Program-made: the position numbers and the translations under genes
Assembly: GCF_030994125.1 (NCBI RefSeq)
Contig: NZ_CP099918.1
Coordinates: 744,001-808,000 of the forward strand
Direction of reading: 5' to 3'
From: Pseudoalteromonas xiamenensis
GTDB lineage: Bacteria; Pseudomonadota; Gammaproteobacteria; Enterobacterales; Alteromonadaceae
DNA: 64,000 nucleotides
In this document: piece after piece, positions 53,510 to 62,225 of the stretch
Layout of the letters: every line of letters starts with the position of its first letter
Position numbering within the stretch: the stretch's first letter is position 1
The notes under the pieces: model-generated
The model's input: the letters and a program-made list of their open reading frames with translations, nothing else
Database searches by the model: none
What the model was told of the DNA's origin: nothing

Positions 53510-54163
53510 ATGAGCCTAACGAACTATCTATCTAACCATTTCTACACTGAAAAAGAATTATGTGATTTATTGCGTCTTGAACAATCTGAACTTGCAAGCT
53601 GGCAAGCAAATAAGCTCTTTCCTAAGCCAAGTTATTGTATTCAAAACCAGATCAAATGTAGTTCCTATCTTGGTTTCTACGAATGCGAGGAATTTAGAGA
53701 CTATTACCCTAAGGGCGCATACCAATGGGGTCAGTTGATACAAAAACACAAAGTAACACAAGCGTCTCATGCTTATGAAATCTTCGCACAGCAATACTCA
53801 AATGTATTGGCAAAAATTGTTCAGCAAGGTGTGCAATGTTTAAGCGAAGCATTTAATGAAGAGCTCGATGAGCACATGCAGCAATCTTGGCAACAGTTTT
53901 TATGCAGTAAATATGGTGTGATTAGCCAAAACGGTTTAGTTGAGGAAGTCGTGTATATTGACCTAGGTCGTGTTCTGGTAGACGAAATTACGGAAGAACG
54001 AAGCAAAACATCACTTCAGCTAGAGGAACGGGCGTTATTAATTAAAGCGCTGAAACTGTTAAATCGAGGCCTCAGTCATAACGCCGCTCACGAAAAGCAT
54101 GAGTCACTTCGCTATCACTATGTTGACGCAATTTTACAAAAATACGATCTATCTATTCGTTAA
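53510..54163 (+). CDS. Hypothetical protein, possible DUF6058 family
   Basis: A 217-residue soluble protein. The opening 'MSLTNYLSNHFYTEKELCDLLRLEQSELASWQANKLFPKPSY' resembles an N-terminal helix-turn-helix-like segment of the DUF6058 family found in Pseudoalteromonas and relatives. Some databases label that family 'natural product biosynthesis', without experimental support known to me. The middle has 'GAYQWGQLIQKHKVTQASHAYEIFAQQY'. No catalytic motif is visible. The ATG at 53510 is preferred on family grounds; the frame is open to 53420. The 3' end overlaps the convergent small gene by 11 bases. Confidence 0.65.
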   Translation: MSLTNYLSNHFYTEKELCDLLRLEQSELASWQANKLFPKPSYCIQNQIKCSSYLGFYECEEFRDYYPKGAYQWGQLIQKHKVTQASHAYEIFAQQYSNVLAKIVQQGVQCLSEAFNEELDEHMQQSWQQFLCSKYGVISQNGLVEEVVYIDLGRVLVDEITEERSKTSLQLEERALLIKALKLLNRGLSHNAAHEKHESLRYHYVDAILQKYDLSIR

Positions 54164-54419
54164 CGGTTCGCTCGAATTGTGCTCTCAGTATTTCAAATGC
54201 TTTGAGCACTTTTAACTTATCGTCACATAAAGCATCGTACCATTGGTCGAAAACTTCGTCGTCATCTTGCTCACTCATGACCTGATATTCGACTAGTAAC
54301 ATTACGATGTCACTGTGTGTACAACCTAAATTATCAAGCGTCTCGATTAGCGGTATTTGATTGTTTTGTTTTAGTTGCGCCAATACTTCGTTGTCTATAT
54401 TTTCGTTAGAACTTCCCAT
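54153..54419 (-). CDS. Small acidic hypothetical protein
   Basis: An 88-residue, Asp/Glu-rich protein ('NENIDNEVLAQLKQNNQIPLIETLDNLGCTHSDIVMLLVEYQVMSEQDDDEVFDQWYDAL') with no recognised domain. GAGGAT lies five bases before the ATG at 54419. The frame is open to 54446, but that start lacks a site. It overlaps the convergent DUF6058-like gene by 11 bases. Confidence 0.6.
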   Translation of the reverse strand: MGSSNENIDNEVLAQLKQNNQIPLIETLDNLGCTHSDIVMLLVEYQVMSEQDDDEVFDQWYDALCDDKLKVLKAFEILRAQFERTVNE

Positions 54420-54629
54420 GTTATCCTCGTCCAATTCGCACGACATAACCTACTTATACCAAGAATTTTAGGAATAGCTAGAGCCAAAATGTCCGTTTGG
54501 TCATTACGTAATCGAAATGTGAATTTTTGCTGCTTTCTTGGACGAAGGAGTGCTGTTTAACTAAATCCTAAGTTTTATCCCGACTACACTAAAATGCTAC
54601 TAACTTACCTCTATAAAATGATGACATAT

Positions 54630-54662
54630 AAAAAAGCCTTGAGTGCTATGGCAATCAAGGCT
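54630..54662 (-). terminator. Terminator after the cytochrome b562 gene
   Basis: On the minus strand AGCCTTGA (54662-54655) pairs with TCAAGGCT (54642-54635), loop 12 bases, followed by a T run (54634-54630). Confidence 0.8.
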
Positions 54663-54699
54663 CAGGAATGTTGGCTTTAAGATAGGACAGTGTTACCCA

Positions 54700-55110
54700 T
54701 TACTTCCCGAATAAGAGTTCCCAAAAACTAGGTGGTTCGTGCAATTTATGATATTCCTTTCTTAACGCATCAATTTTCGAAGCGTGCTCTTTTGCTTTAT
54801 CAAGTTCACCAGCCTGTAGCAAAGGTACTAATTCATCTAACTGTTTTTCTACCTTATTTAAGCCTTCAAATGATTTATCTTTTAATTCAGGTTTAAAGCC
54901 AAGCGCTTTACTTTTTTCAATGAGTAATTCCATTTCAGAAATTGCGTCGAGCGCTTCATCGGCGGTTTTGGCTTTCATGATTTGTTTGTAACTGAAACCA
55001 ATTTTCTTCATGGTTTCATTCAGCTCGCTCGTTTGGCCATTCGCATAGACAAAAGAAGAACCGATGAGTAATAAAAATAAAATGCAGAATTGAGAAAATC
55101 GATTTGACAT
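54700..55110 (-). CDS. cybC: Cytochrome b562 family protein
   Basis: A 136-residue periplasmic four-helix protein. A signal peptide 'FCILFLLLIGSSFVYA' precedes the mature part 'SELNETMKKIGFSYKQIMKAKTADEALDAISEMELLIEKSKALGFKPE...ALRKEYHKLHEP'. Comparison with E. coli cytochrome b562 places the two haem ligands at the Met in 'LNETMKK' and the His in 'RKEYHKLH', both conserved, so haem binding is expected. The physiological partner is unknown. It is monocistronic with its own terminator. Confidence 0.85.
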   Translation of the reverse strand: MSNRFSQFCILFLLLIGSSFVYANGQTSELNETMKKIGFSYKQIMKAKTADEALDAISEMELLIEKSKALGFKPELKDKSFEGLNKVEKQLDELVPLLQAGELDKAKEHASKIDALRKEYHKLHEPPSFWELLFGK

Positions 55111-55191
55111 AGTACCCCCAAAAAAATCAATTTCATTATATCCGAAACAATGACTATGGAAAATGCTACACTACCTGTAAAGGGGCTTTAC

Positions 55192-56250
55192 ATGCGAAGT
55201 ACAATGAAATTTTACGCGATTTTTATCAGTTCTGTTTTATGCTTGTTTAGTTCGCTTGGTATCGCTCAGACGTCAGTAACTTTTATCAATCCCGGATTTG
55301 TAGCCAACAACCCTACCGGTCCATTTTGGCAAAATGTTTCAACGGTAATGGAGGCGGCCGCAAAAGACCTCGATATCGATTTGACAATTCACTACGCCAA
55401 TCGCGATCATATTCAAATGAAAAAGCTCGTGTTGGATGCGCTAAACGAGTCTCCTGACTTCTTAATTTTGGTAGATGAAAAATCTGCTGTCACTAAGTTG
55501 CTCTTATCAAGTCCGCCATCTAAGACGAAAATATATTTTTTGCTTAATACACCAACTAGTGTTGATTTAGAACGTCTCACACGAAAAGGTTTTAATGTGG
55601 TAGGTAGTGTAATTGCGGATAACACGCATGTTGGCAAAGCCCTTATCACGTCATTACTTGAGAAAGCCAAGCAATCTAAAGGAACAATACTTGCACTTTA
55701 TGGTGACGCCTCGACACAAGCTTCTATATTAAGAGAACGAGGTATGTTGTCGGTTATCAACCGTCAATATGGGCTAAAACTGAGAGAGAGGCTATACGCT
55801 AATTGGTCTGAGCTCGAAGCCTACAGACTTATTTATGGTCTTGCGCAACGCTATCCAGATCTGAGCATTGTTTGGGCTGCCAACGATGCAATGGCTGCAG
55901 GCGCAGACAGAGCGCTAAAACAATTAGGAATTCGCGAAAAAGTTGCGATAGGCGGTATTAATTGGGATCCTCAGATAGAACAGTTAGACATCAGTTTCGG
56001 TGGACATTTTATGCTTGGAGCCTACGCGCTCATTGAGCTAATAAACCTACAAGATCAAGGTTCTCTTGTTTCACCTCACAAAGAGTTGCCCATTTTTGTA
56101 CCATTTAACGAAGACTACCAAAAACTGCTTCATGCAATTTACCTTAAAAGAATTGACGACATTAATTTTAGAGTGTTTACCAACGCAGCAGACTCAACCC
56201 TTCCATATAATATGGACACGATTCGAACTGAATTCGAAAAAAACTTTTAG
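55192..56250 (+). CDS. Stand-alone periplasmic sugar-type substrate-binding protein
   Basis: A 352-residue periplasmic binding protein of the ribose/LsrB type (type I PBP). A signal peptide 'FYAIFISSVLCLFSSLGIAQ' is followed by 'VTFINPGFVANNPTGPFWQNVSTVMEAAAKDL...DFLILVDEKSAVTKLLLSS...SVIADNTHVGKALITSLLEKAK...GDASTQASILRERGMLSVI...SIVWAANDAMAAGADRAL'. These are PBP1 landmarks. No ABC transporter permease or ATPase genes adjoin it, so it may instead serve a receptor or sensor kinase elsewhere (inference). The ATG at 55192 with AAGGGG six bases upstream is chosen; an in-frame ATG exists at 55150. Confidence 0.82.
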   Translation: MRSTMKFYAIFISSVLCLFSSLGIAQTSVTFINPGFVANNPTGPFWQNVSTVMEAAAKDLDIDLTIHYANRDHIQMKKLVLDALNESPDFLILVDEKSAVTKLLLSSPPSKTKIYFLLNTPTSVDLERLTRKGFNVVGSVIADNTHVGKALITSLLEKAKQSKGTILALYGDASTQASILRERGMLSVINRQYGLKLRERLYANWSELEAYRLIYGLAQRYPDLSIVWAANDAMAAGADRALKQLGIREKVAIGGINWDPQIEQLDISFGGHFMLGAYALIELINLQDQGSLVSPHKELPIFVPFNEDYQKLLHAIYLKRIDDINFRVFTNAADSTLPYNMDTIRTEFEKNF

Positions 56251-56317
56251 TCCTTTTTTGTCTAACATTTGGCCACTTCACCCATTTTAGAGTCACTTTT
56301 TAGCATAAAGCTCACCT

Positions 56318-56337
56318 AATGTTGCTATTGCAACATT
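56318..56337 (+). repeat. Inverted repeat upstream of the protease gene
   Basis: AATGTTGC (56318-56325) and GCAACATT (56330-56337) form a perfect 8-bp stem with a 4-base loop, about 70 bases after the binding-protein stop. It could be its terminator, although the T tract is weak. Confidence 0.45.
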
Positions 56338-56403
56338 GTTAATTTTATCGGTAAACCACCTTTCTATTTTGCATATTGACAGCGCTATCATTAACACCTT
56401 AAA

Positions 56404-56425
56404 TACATGTCATTAACAACATGTA
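56404..56425 (+). promoter_or_regulatory. Candidate operator of the protease gene
   Basis: TACATG (56404-56409) and CATGTA (56420-56425), a 6-bp inverted repeat with a 10-base spacer, 15 bases before the protease ATG. The binding factor is unknown. Confidence 0.3.
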
Positions 56426-56440
56426 AAGAGAGTCAATACT

Positions 56441-58051
56441 ATGAAAGAACAACATCGAATGATTAACCGATCGGTTTTATCTGGCACTATTGCAGCAGTT
56501 CTCGCTTGTGCTCCTGCATTTCAAGCAATGGCATCAGATAGTCATAGAGTTATCGTTACAATGCCAACGGTTACAGCACAAAATGCGCGCGCTTCCACAG
56601 AGCAGATGTTCCGTACCAACGTTACTACGTTGGCAAATTCCATCAATGCGGATGTCTTAAACACCTTGCCAAGTGTAAATGCGGTTGTGCTGGATTTATC
56701 CCTTGAACAACAACAAGCTCTTCTTGCCAGTGGTGCAGCTGTTAATATTGAAGAAGATCCGAAACGCTTCTTGATGGCTGAGACGTCTCCCTATGGAATT
56801 GCAATGACTCAAGCTAATTTAGTCAGCGATTCACTCACTGGAAATCGTAAAGTCTGTATTATGGATACTGGTTACACGCTTGGACATGAAGATTTGCCAA
56901 ATGCTGGAATTACGGGAAATGATGGCTATGGCTCAAATGATACGGGTAACTGGTATCATGACGGTAATGGCCACGGTACGCACGTAGCTGGGACAATCGC
57001 TGCAATTGGTGGTAATAGTAAAGGCGTAATTGGTGTAAACCCATCTGGTCAACTTGGTCTTCACATCGTAAAAGTATTTAACGATCAAGGCAATTGGGCG
57101 TATGGTTCTGATCTCATCAAAGCGATTGAACAATGTGAAGCTGCTGGCGCAAATGTTACTAGCATGAGCTTAGGCGGAAGTGGCAGCTCTACAGCGGAGC
57201 GCCAAGCATTTGAACAAAGCTATGCTCGAGGCATGTTGCATATTGCCGCAGCAGGCAACAGTGGTAATAGCAGTTTAAGTTACCCTGCGTCCTATGATGC
57301 TGTTGTTTCCGTCGCTGCTGTCGATAGCAACGAAAACAAAGCATCCTTCTCGCAATACAACAATCAAGTTGAAATCGCGGGTCCTGGGGTGGGTGTCAAT
57401 TCGACTTGGAATAACGGTGGCTATAAGTCCATCAGCGGTACTTCAATGGCAACACCACATGTATCGGGCGTAGCAGCACTTGTTTGGAGCCAGTTTCCTG
57501 AGTGTTCGAATCAACAAATCCGAAATGCACTCAATGCTTCGGCGAAAGATAAAGGCGCCGCGGGTCGTGATACTTCTTATGGTTATGGGATTGTACAGGC
57601 CAAAGCCGCCGTTGACTATTTGACACGAAATAAGTGTGGAGACGTTCAAGACCCTGTTGTTTCTGATTTTACTTATGCAGTACAAGGTCTCTCCGTCAGC
57701 TTTAACAACAAATCAGCTAACGCAACAAGTTACAATTGGGCATTTGGAGATGGAGAACAAAGTTCTCAAGCAAATCCGTCACATACCTACGCAACGTCTG
57801 GCAACTATACCGTTACACTCACTGCTTCATCAAGTGAAGGCTCATCGAAAAAGTCGATCGTTGTGACCGTGAAAGGCGGAGGCGATACTGGTGGTTGTAT
57901 CGGAACTAGCGCATGGGACGCAAATACAACATATCAAATTGGTGATCGTGTTTCATATAACAATTTTGAATACGAATCCATTTGGTGGTCACGCGGCGCT
58001 CAACCAGATATTTTCTCAAACGTTTGGAAGAAAGGCAGTAAGTGTAACTAA
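56441..58051 (+). CDS. Secreted subtilisin-like protease with PKD and chitin-binding modules
   Basis: A 536-residue secreted serine protease (S8). Signal peptide about 1-31; an I9-like propeptide about 34-110; catalytic triad Asp142 ('IMDTGY'), His178 ('GHGTHVAGT') and Ser335 ('GTSMATPHVSG'), with oxyanion Asn273 ('AAGNSGNSS'). A PKD domain (about 406-478, 'YNWAFGDGEQSSQANPSHTYATSGNYTVTLTA') precedes a C-terminal CBM5/12-type module (about 486-536, 'SAWDANTTYQIGDRVSYNNFEYESIWWSRGAQPD...VWKK') with the Trp residues that bind chitin. It would degrade protein attached to chitin-rich particles. AGAGAG lies 8 bases before the ATG. An inverted repeat TACATG-N10-CATGTA is just upstream. Monocistronic. 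Confidence 0.93.
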   Translation: MKEQHRMINRSVLSGTIAAVLACAPAFQAMASDSHRVIVTMPTVTAQNARASTEQMFRTNVTTLANSINADVLNTLPSVNAVVLDLSLEQQQALLASGAAVNIEEDPKRFLMAETSPYGIAMTQANLVSDSLTGNRKVCIMDTGYTLGHEDLPNAGITGNDGYGSNDTGNWYHDGNGHGTHVAGTIAAIGGNSKGVIGVNPSGQLGLHIVKVFNDQGNWAYGSDLIKAIEQCEAAGANVTSMSLGGSGSSTAERQAFEQSYARGMLHIAAAGNSGNSSLSYPASYDAVVSVAAVDSNENKASFSQYNNQVEIAGPGVGVNSTWNNGGYKSISGTSMATPHVSGVAALVWSQFPECSNQQIRNALNASAKDKGAAGRDTSYGYGIVQAKAAVDYLTRNKCGDVQDPVVSDFTYAVQGLSVSFNNKSANATSYNWAFGDGEQSSQANPSHTYATSGNYTVTLTASSSEGSSKKSIVVTVKGGGDTGGCIGTSAWDANTTYQIGDRVSYNNFEYESIWWSRGAQPDIFSNVWKKGSKCN

Positions 58052-58058
58052 GTTAAAA

Positions 58059-58077
58059 TTGGGGGCTTTGCCCCCAA
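58059..58077. terminator. Stem-loop between the protease and EamA genes
   Basis: TTGGGGGC pairs with GCCCCCAA (58059-58077) around a 3-base loop. No T tract follows on the plus strand; a short one (TTTT) follows on the minus strand. Confidence 0.55.
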
Positions 58078-58107
58078 ATCACAACATCAAATAATCTTTC
58101 CATTCAA

Positions 58108-58932
58108 CTAATTGTCGATCACCAACAAACAAACGCAAGTAACTAAAGCAAAACACAAAAATAACTGTTTTCGCGTAATTTGTTCGGACAATACCCAATA
58201 CCCGACCGCCAACGCGGAAACAACACCAAGTCCGCGCTTGGTTGCTTCCACAATGCCAGGATGAAATTCCTGAAGCGCATTGAGTTGAAACACGATCGCC
58301 CCAACAAAAATGCCGGCGCCAACAAACACCATCTTCAATTTTTCGCTTTGCTTGATGGTTAGATTTGGCCGAAGGAAAAACCAATTTAAAGCGACTATAC
58401 AAACAGATAAAAAAACCAGATGAAAGCTGATCGTCGCATATTGCAGTGCAACTTTATCAAATACGATGCATAACCCCCAGCTCAGTGCTGTTATACAAGC
58501 GGGAATAAAGCCTGACGTCCGCATATTTAGGCTTTTTGTCCCCATGATTGCACAGCCTACAGCAATAAGAAAGACCATACACCAATCTAACCAAGAAAGG
58601 GCCTCATTTAACACAAGCCAGCCTGCTATGCCGGAAATAACCGGCGTTACACACAGAACAGGAATAACCTTAGAAATATCCCCTCGTTTTAGTGCATTTA
58701 GGTATTGCACACTGCCAAGCGCTGCAAGCCCACCACTTAAGCACGCTGGCACAAGATAATCAGCCCAGACAGGCTCTGGAGCACCTTGAGCAATCCAATA
58801 GAACACATATAATGGCAGTGCAACCAACGTAAAAAATACAGTGAGCTCCGCTGCACTAAAACTTTTCGTGAGCATCTTTCTAATATAGTCAAACGCAGCC
58901 CAACAAAATGCGCTCGATAACAAATAAAGCAA
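58108..58932 (-). CDS. EamA/DMT family transporter
   Basis: A 274-residue inner membrane protein of the drug/metabolite transporter superfamily with ten predicted helices in two EamA repeats. 'LYLLSSAFCWAAFDYIRKMLTKSFSAAELTVFFTLVALPLYVFYW' starts the first repeat. 'ALSWGLCIVFDKVALQYATISFHLVFLSVCIVALNWFFL' starts the second, and 'VEATKRGLGVVSALAVGYWVLSEQ' is near the end. The substrate is unknown. It starts at a TTG (58932) with GGAGG nine bases upstream. It is monogenic, convergent with the protease gene. Confidence 0.87.
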   Translation of the reverse strand: MLYLLSSAFCWAAFDYIRKMLTKSFSAAELTVFFTLVALPLYVFYWIAQGAPEPVWADYLVPACLSGGLAALGSVQYLNALKRGDISKVIPVLCVTPVISGIAGWLVLNEALSWLDWCMVFLIAVGCAIMGTKSLNMRTSGFIPACITALSWGLCIVFDKVALQYATISFHLVFLSVCIVALNWFFLRPNLTIKQSEKLKMVFVGAGIFVGAIVFQLNALQEFHPGIVEATKRGLGVVSALAVGYWVLSEQITRKQLFLCFALVTCVCLLVIDN

Positions 58933-59053
58933 TTTATTCGTCCTCCCCCAACTCCTAGTATAAATGCTAACTCAAAATCCAATTTCTGACACGACGGGAC
59001 AAATTGTCCTGAGCATCAGTGGGTTTAAATCATGCATCGCCAAAGCGAAAAAT

Positions 59054-59080
59054 AAAAAAAGGCCCGAAACGGGCCTTTTG
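59054..59080 (-). terminator. Terminator after fadE
   Basis: AAAAGGCCCG pairs with CGGGCCTTTT (59057-59079) around a 3-base loop. A run of T follows on the minus strand, so it ends fadE transcription. Confidence 0.9.
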
Positions 59081-59114
59081 CGGTGAGAACACCTATGCAT
59101 TATTGATTATGTGA

Positions 59115-61364
59115 TTAGCTTGCCGCTTTTAACTCGCTTGTCGTCTTTCCATTAACGTCTAACAAGTTTAAATCATAATCGAACTCATCAACGCGGATCG
59201 CTCGCTCACGCTTCACGTTGTAATCTTGTAGTTTTGCGAATTCAGCTTCATTTATAACATCAGCTTGTAATGCATTATCTAGCGTTTCAGCAAAACGTAC
59301 ACCTGAACGAATTGTTTTCGCACGAAGCGCTTTTTTCACTTTGCCAAGTAAATCTAAACATGCCATTTTCGCTTTATAAGCTTGTTCGTTAATATCATGA
59401 CCATCGCCAGGCATTGGCATCACTAAATGGGTTAGTTGCGATTTAAATGCCGTATCCATTTGTGCTGCTTGAGCCAATTCGCGGATCAAATCATCGCTGA
59501 TGGCTGGCATTTTATGACTAAAGTGCAGAGTAATGACGCGCATAAACTTACGAGTGAATGATGCTGGGAAGTTATCTAGAAACTTATGCAATGCCTCTTC
59601 CGCACTTTGTAATGCAAATCGAGTTGCATAGTGGAAATAAGGCGCTGCACTTGCTCTGTCTTCTGCTGATACTTTCTGTTCGTAATAACGAATAGACGCC
59701 ATCGCTGCATACAGGAAACTCATTACATCACCGAGACGTGCCGAAAGCATTTCCGCTTGTTTAAGTTTTCCACCTAATACGAGTAGAGAGAAATCAGCGT
59801 ATACGGCAAGCTTAGCAGCTAGCTTATGTACGGCTTTTTCATATTGACGCACTTCTGCAAGCGAGGACTTGCTTCCAGCTGTAAATGGCAATAAACCTAA
59901 ACGGAACGCTCGAAGGCTGTTGCCTACGCTGTAGCCAACTGTTTTGCGTAGAATTCGGTTAAAGGTTTTGTCTGCGTCTTTGTCTTCGCTGTGAATCGCC
60001 TCGACCATCGATTGTAGATATGGGTGACAGCGCATCACACCTTGACCAAATATCATAAGGTTACGAGTAAGAATGTTCGCGCCTTCTACAGTGATAGCAA
60101 TTGGTTGGGCGACATATCCGCTCGCGAGTGTGTTTTGAGGACCGTTCTGAATCGCTTTACCCGCTTGAATGTCCATCGCGTGATTCAACACTTCACGACC
60201 GATCTCAGTCATGTGGTACTTGGCAATCGCTGTAACAACGGAAGGCTTAAGACCTAAACCAAGGCCTTCAGTCGTCAATACGCGCATTGCTTCTTGAAGA
60301 TACGTTTTACCCGCAATGTCCGCTAGTTTTTCTTGAATGCCTTCGAATTGGCCAATAGCAAGACCAAATTGTTCACGCACAGCGGCATATTCAGATGCAC
60401 CTTTGAGAGCAACTTGTGCAGTTGACACACCTAGAGCGGGAAGTGAAATACCACGACCAGCACCCAAACAGCTCACAAGCATCTGCCAACCGCGACCAAT
60501 GTTCTTTTGACCGCCGATGATGAAATCCATTGGGATAAACACTTTCTCGCCGCGAGTCGTGCCGTTATAAAAGCGAATACCCATTGGGTCATGGCGATTG
60601 CCTAATTGAACACCTGGGTAATCGTGTGGAATAAGCGCACACGTAATGCCTAAGTCCTCTTTTCCACCGAGTAAATGTTCTGGATCGAATACTTTGATAG
60701 CAAGGCCAAGCACAGTCGCAATTGGTGCAAGTGTGATATAACGTTTGTCCCAAGTTACTTCAAGACCAACAACTTCCTCACCGTTATACAAACCTTTTTT
60801 CACGATACCGCGATCTGGAATACCACCCGCATCAGAACCTGCTTCAGGCGAAGTCAAAGCAAAACAAGGGATGTCTGTTCCAACAGCAAGTCGAGGAAGG
60901 TAATGGTCTTGTTGCTCTTTAGTTCCATAATGTAGCAGTAACTCACCTGGGCCTAACGAGTTTGGCACCATAACTGTTACAGCAACGGCTGACGATTTAG
61001 TCGCGATAGTCCCTACGATTGTACTGTTTGCATAAGGGCTAAATTCACGACCACCAAATGACTTTGGAATAATTAGAGAAAAGAAACGCTCTTTCTTTAA
61101 AAACTCTAAAATATGTTCAGGCAAATGCTGACCGTTTTGTATGACCGAGTCATCGATCATGCCCATGAGCGTTTTAACCGGTCCGTCTAGGAATGCTTGC
61201 TCTTCAGCCGAAAGTGTAGCGGCAGGAACATCGCGTAGTGCGCTAAAATCGGGTGTACCTTGGTAGATACTGCCTTCTAACCAAACATCACCCGCATCGA
61301 GTGCTTCTTGTTCTGTAATTGAAATGCTAGGTAATACTTTTCGTAATTGTGTTCTTAAGCTCAT
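59115..61364 (-). CDS. fadE: Acyl-CoA dehydrogenase, FadE type
   Basis: An acyl-CoA dehydrogenase of about 749 residues that catalyses the first oxidation step of fatty acid beta-oxidation. The N-terminal and middle domains carry 'IIPKSFGGREFSPYANSTIVGTIATKSSAVAVTVMVPNSLGPGELLLHYGT' and 'ALTSPEAGSDAGGIPDRG'. The C-terminal 230 residues ('SLLVLGGKLKQAEMLSARLGDVMSFLYAAMASIRYYEQ...') match the DUF1974 extension found in FadE. The ATG at 61364 is used because a FadR-like operator overlaps the alternative ATG at 61376; the extra codons are 'MSWI'. It has no membrane helix at the N terminus. Its own terminator follows. Confidence 0.93.
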   Translation of the reverse strand: MSLRTQLRKVLPSISITEQEALDAGDVWLEGSIYQGTPDFSALRDVPAATLSAEEQAFLDGPVKTLMGMIDDSVIQNGQHLPEHILEFLKKERFFSLIIPKSFGGREFSPYANSTIVGTIATKSSAVAVTVMVPNSLGPGELLLHYGTKEQQDHYLPRLAVGTDIPCFALTSPEAGSDAGGIPDRGIVKKGLYNGEEVVGLEVTWDKRYITLAPIATVLGLAIKVFDPEHLLGGKEDLGITCALIPHDYPGVQLGNRHDPMGIRFYNGTTRGEKVFIPMDFIIGGQKNIGRGWQMLVSCLGAGRGISLPALGVSTAQVALKGASEYAAVREQFGLAIGQFEGIQEKLADIAGKTYLQEAMRVLTTEGLGLGLKPSVVTAIAKYHMTEIGREVLNHAMDIQAGKAIQNGPQNTLASGYVAQPIAITVEGANILTRNLMIFGQGVMRCHPYLQSMVEAIHSEDKDADKTFNRILRKTVGYSVGNSLRAFRLGLLPFTAGSKSSLAEVRQYEKAVHKLAAKLAVYADFSLLVLGGKLKQAEMLSARLGDVMSFLYAAMASIRYYEQKVSAEDRASAAPYFHYATRFALQSAEEALHKFLDNFPASFTRKFMRVITLHFSHKMPAISDDLIRELAQAAQMDTAFKSQLTHLVMPMPGDGHDINEQAYKAKMACLDLLGKVKKALRAKTIRSGVRFAETLDNALQADVINEAEFAKLQDYNVKRERAIRVDEFDYDLNLLDVNGKTTSELKAAS

Positions 61365-61369
61365 AATCC

Positions 61370-61387
61370 AACTCATCCGACCAGATT
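61370..61387 (-). promoter_or_regulatory. FadR-like operator before fadE
   Basis: AACTcaTCCGACCAGaTT on the plus strand resembles the palindromic FadR consensus AACTGGTCNGACCAGTT (two mismatches and one extra base). It would let acyl-CoA-responsive FadR control beta-oxidation. Position directly before the start suits repression. Seen by eye only. Confidence 0.4.
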
Positions 61388-61620
61388 GATATACCTACAT
61401 TACGGCATAAATTTTCGATTAGATCAATTACTCTATCAAAATAATTAACGATTATTTCATAATAAACAAGCTATCCATTTGTTTTAGTTGCATAAATAGT
61501 TGGTTTGCAGATGTACGCTGAATGGTGATTTGGACGTCACTTGAAAGGATAATTACTAACTTTGCATTAATATATTAGGCTATAAATCAATCACAACAAC
61601 TTCTCAAAGCTTATTTTCTG

Positions 61621-62079
61621 TTAAAACTCGGCATACTTCGCTGCACATAATTTCAATAATGTTGCGGGTTCAATCACTACTTCTACTCCCCGCTTCCCTG
61701 CACTAACGTATATTTTTTCTTCCGTTTCGGCACTGTAATGCAGAAGCGTCGGTAAACGCTTTTTTTGTGCAAATGGGCTTATACCACCAACTAAATATCC
61801 CGTTGTGCGCTCAGCAATTTTAGGATCGGCCATTGTCGCTTTTTTTCCTCCAGCACATTGCGCAAATCGTTTAAGATCAACTTGATTCGTGCACGGTGTC
61901 ACCGCGACATGTAGTTTTCCATCGACGTTGACTAACAAGGTTTTAAACACGATAGCTTCGTCGATTCCTAATTTTTGAGCTGCTTCTTTAGCGAAATTTG
62001 TGTTGTTTTTGTCGTGGTCAAACTCGACGACGGTGAAATCAAACTTAGACTTTTTTAGTAGATTTATTGCTGGTGTCAT
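61621..62079 (-). CDS. ybaK: Cys-tRNA(Pro)/Cys-tRNA deacylase YbaK
   Basis: A 152-residue YbaK/EbsC-family editing enzyme that hydrolyses mischarged Cys-tRNA(Pro) in trans. 'FTVVEFDHDKNNTNFAKEAAQKLGIDEAIVFKTLLVNVDGKLHVAVTP' contains the lysine of the 'KTL' motif needed for substrate positioning. 'GYLVGGISPFAQKKRLPTLLHYSAE' and 'VSAGKRGVEVVIEPATLLKLCAAKYAEF' complete the family pattern. It is monocistronic, about 245 bases before fadE in the same direction. Confidence 0.93.
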   Translation of the reverse strand: MTPAINLLKKSKFDFTVVEFDHDKNNTNFAKEAAQKLGIDEAIVFKTLLVNVDGKLHVAVTPCTNQVDLKRFAQCAGGKKATMADPKIAERTTGYLVGGISPFAQKKRLPTLLHYSAETEEKIYVSAGKRGVEVVIEPATLLKLCAAKYAEF

Positions 62080-62225
62080 ACTTTTCCCTGTTTCTACATC
62101 GATTACCTAGAATTTAAAAGCCACTAGACTAAAGTCTAATAACACCAGTTTAATCATCTTACCGAAAGCCTATTTCAACACGCCTCAGGATGATAAATCG
62201 ATTCCACTGGTGGGAGGTTGCAGTT

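Noticed and set aside
61376..61376. ATG at 61376 as the fadE start
   Set aside because: It lies inside the FadR-like operator and adds only four residues; the ATG at 61364 is preferred, though this is not certain.
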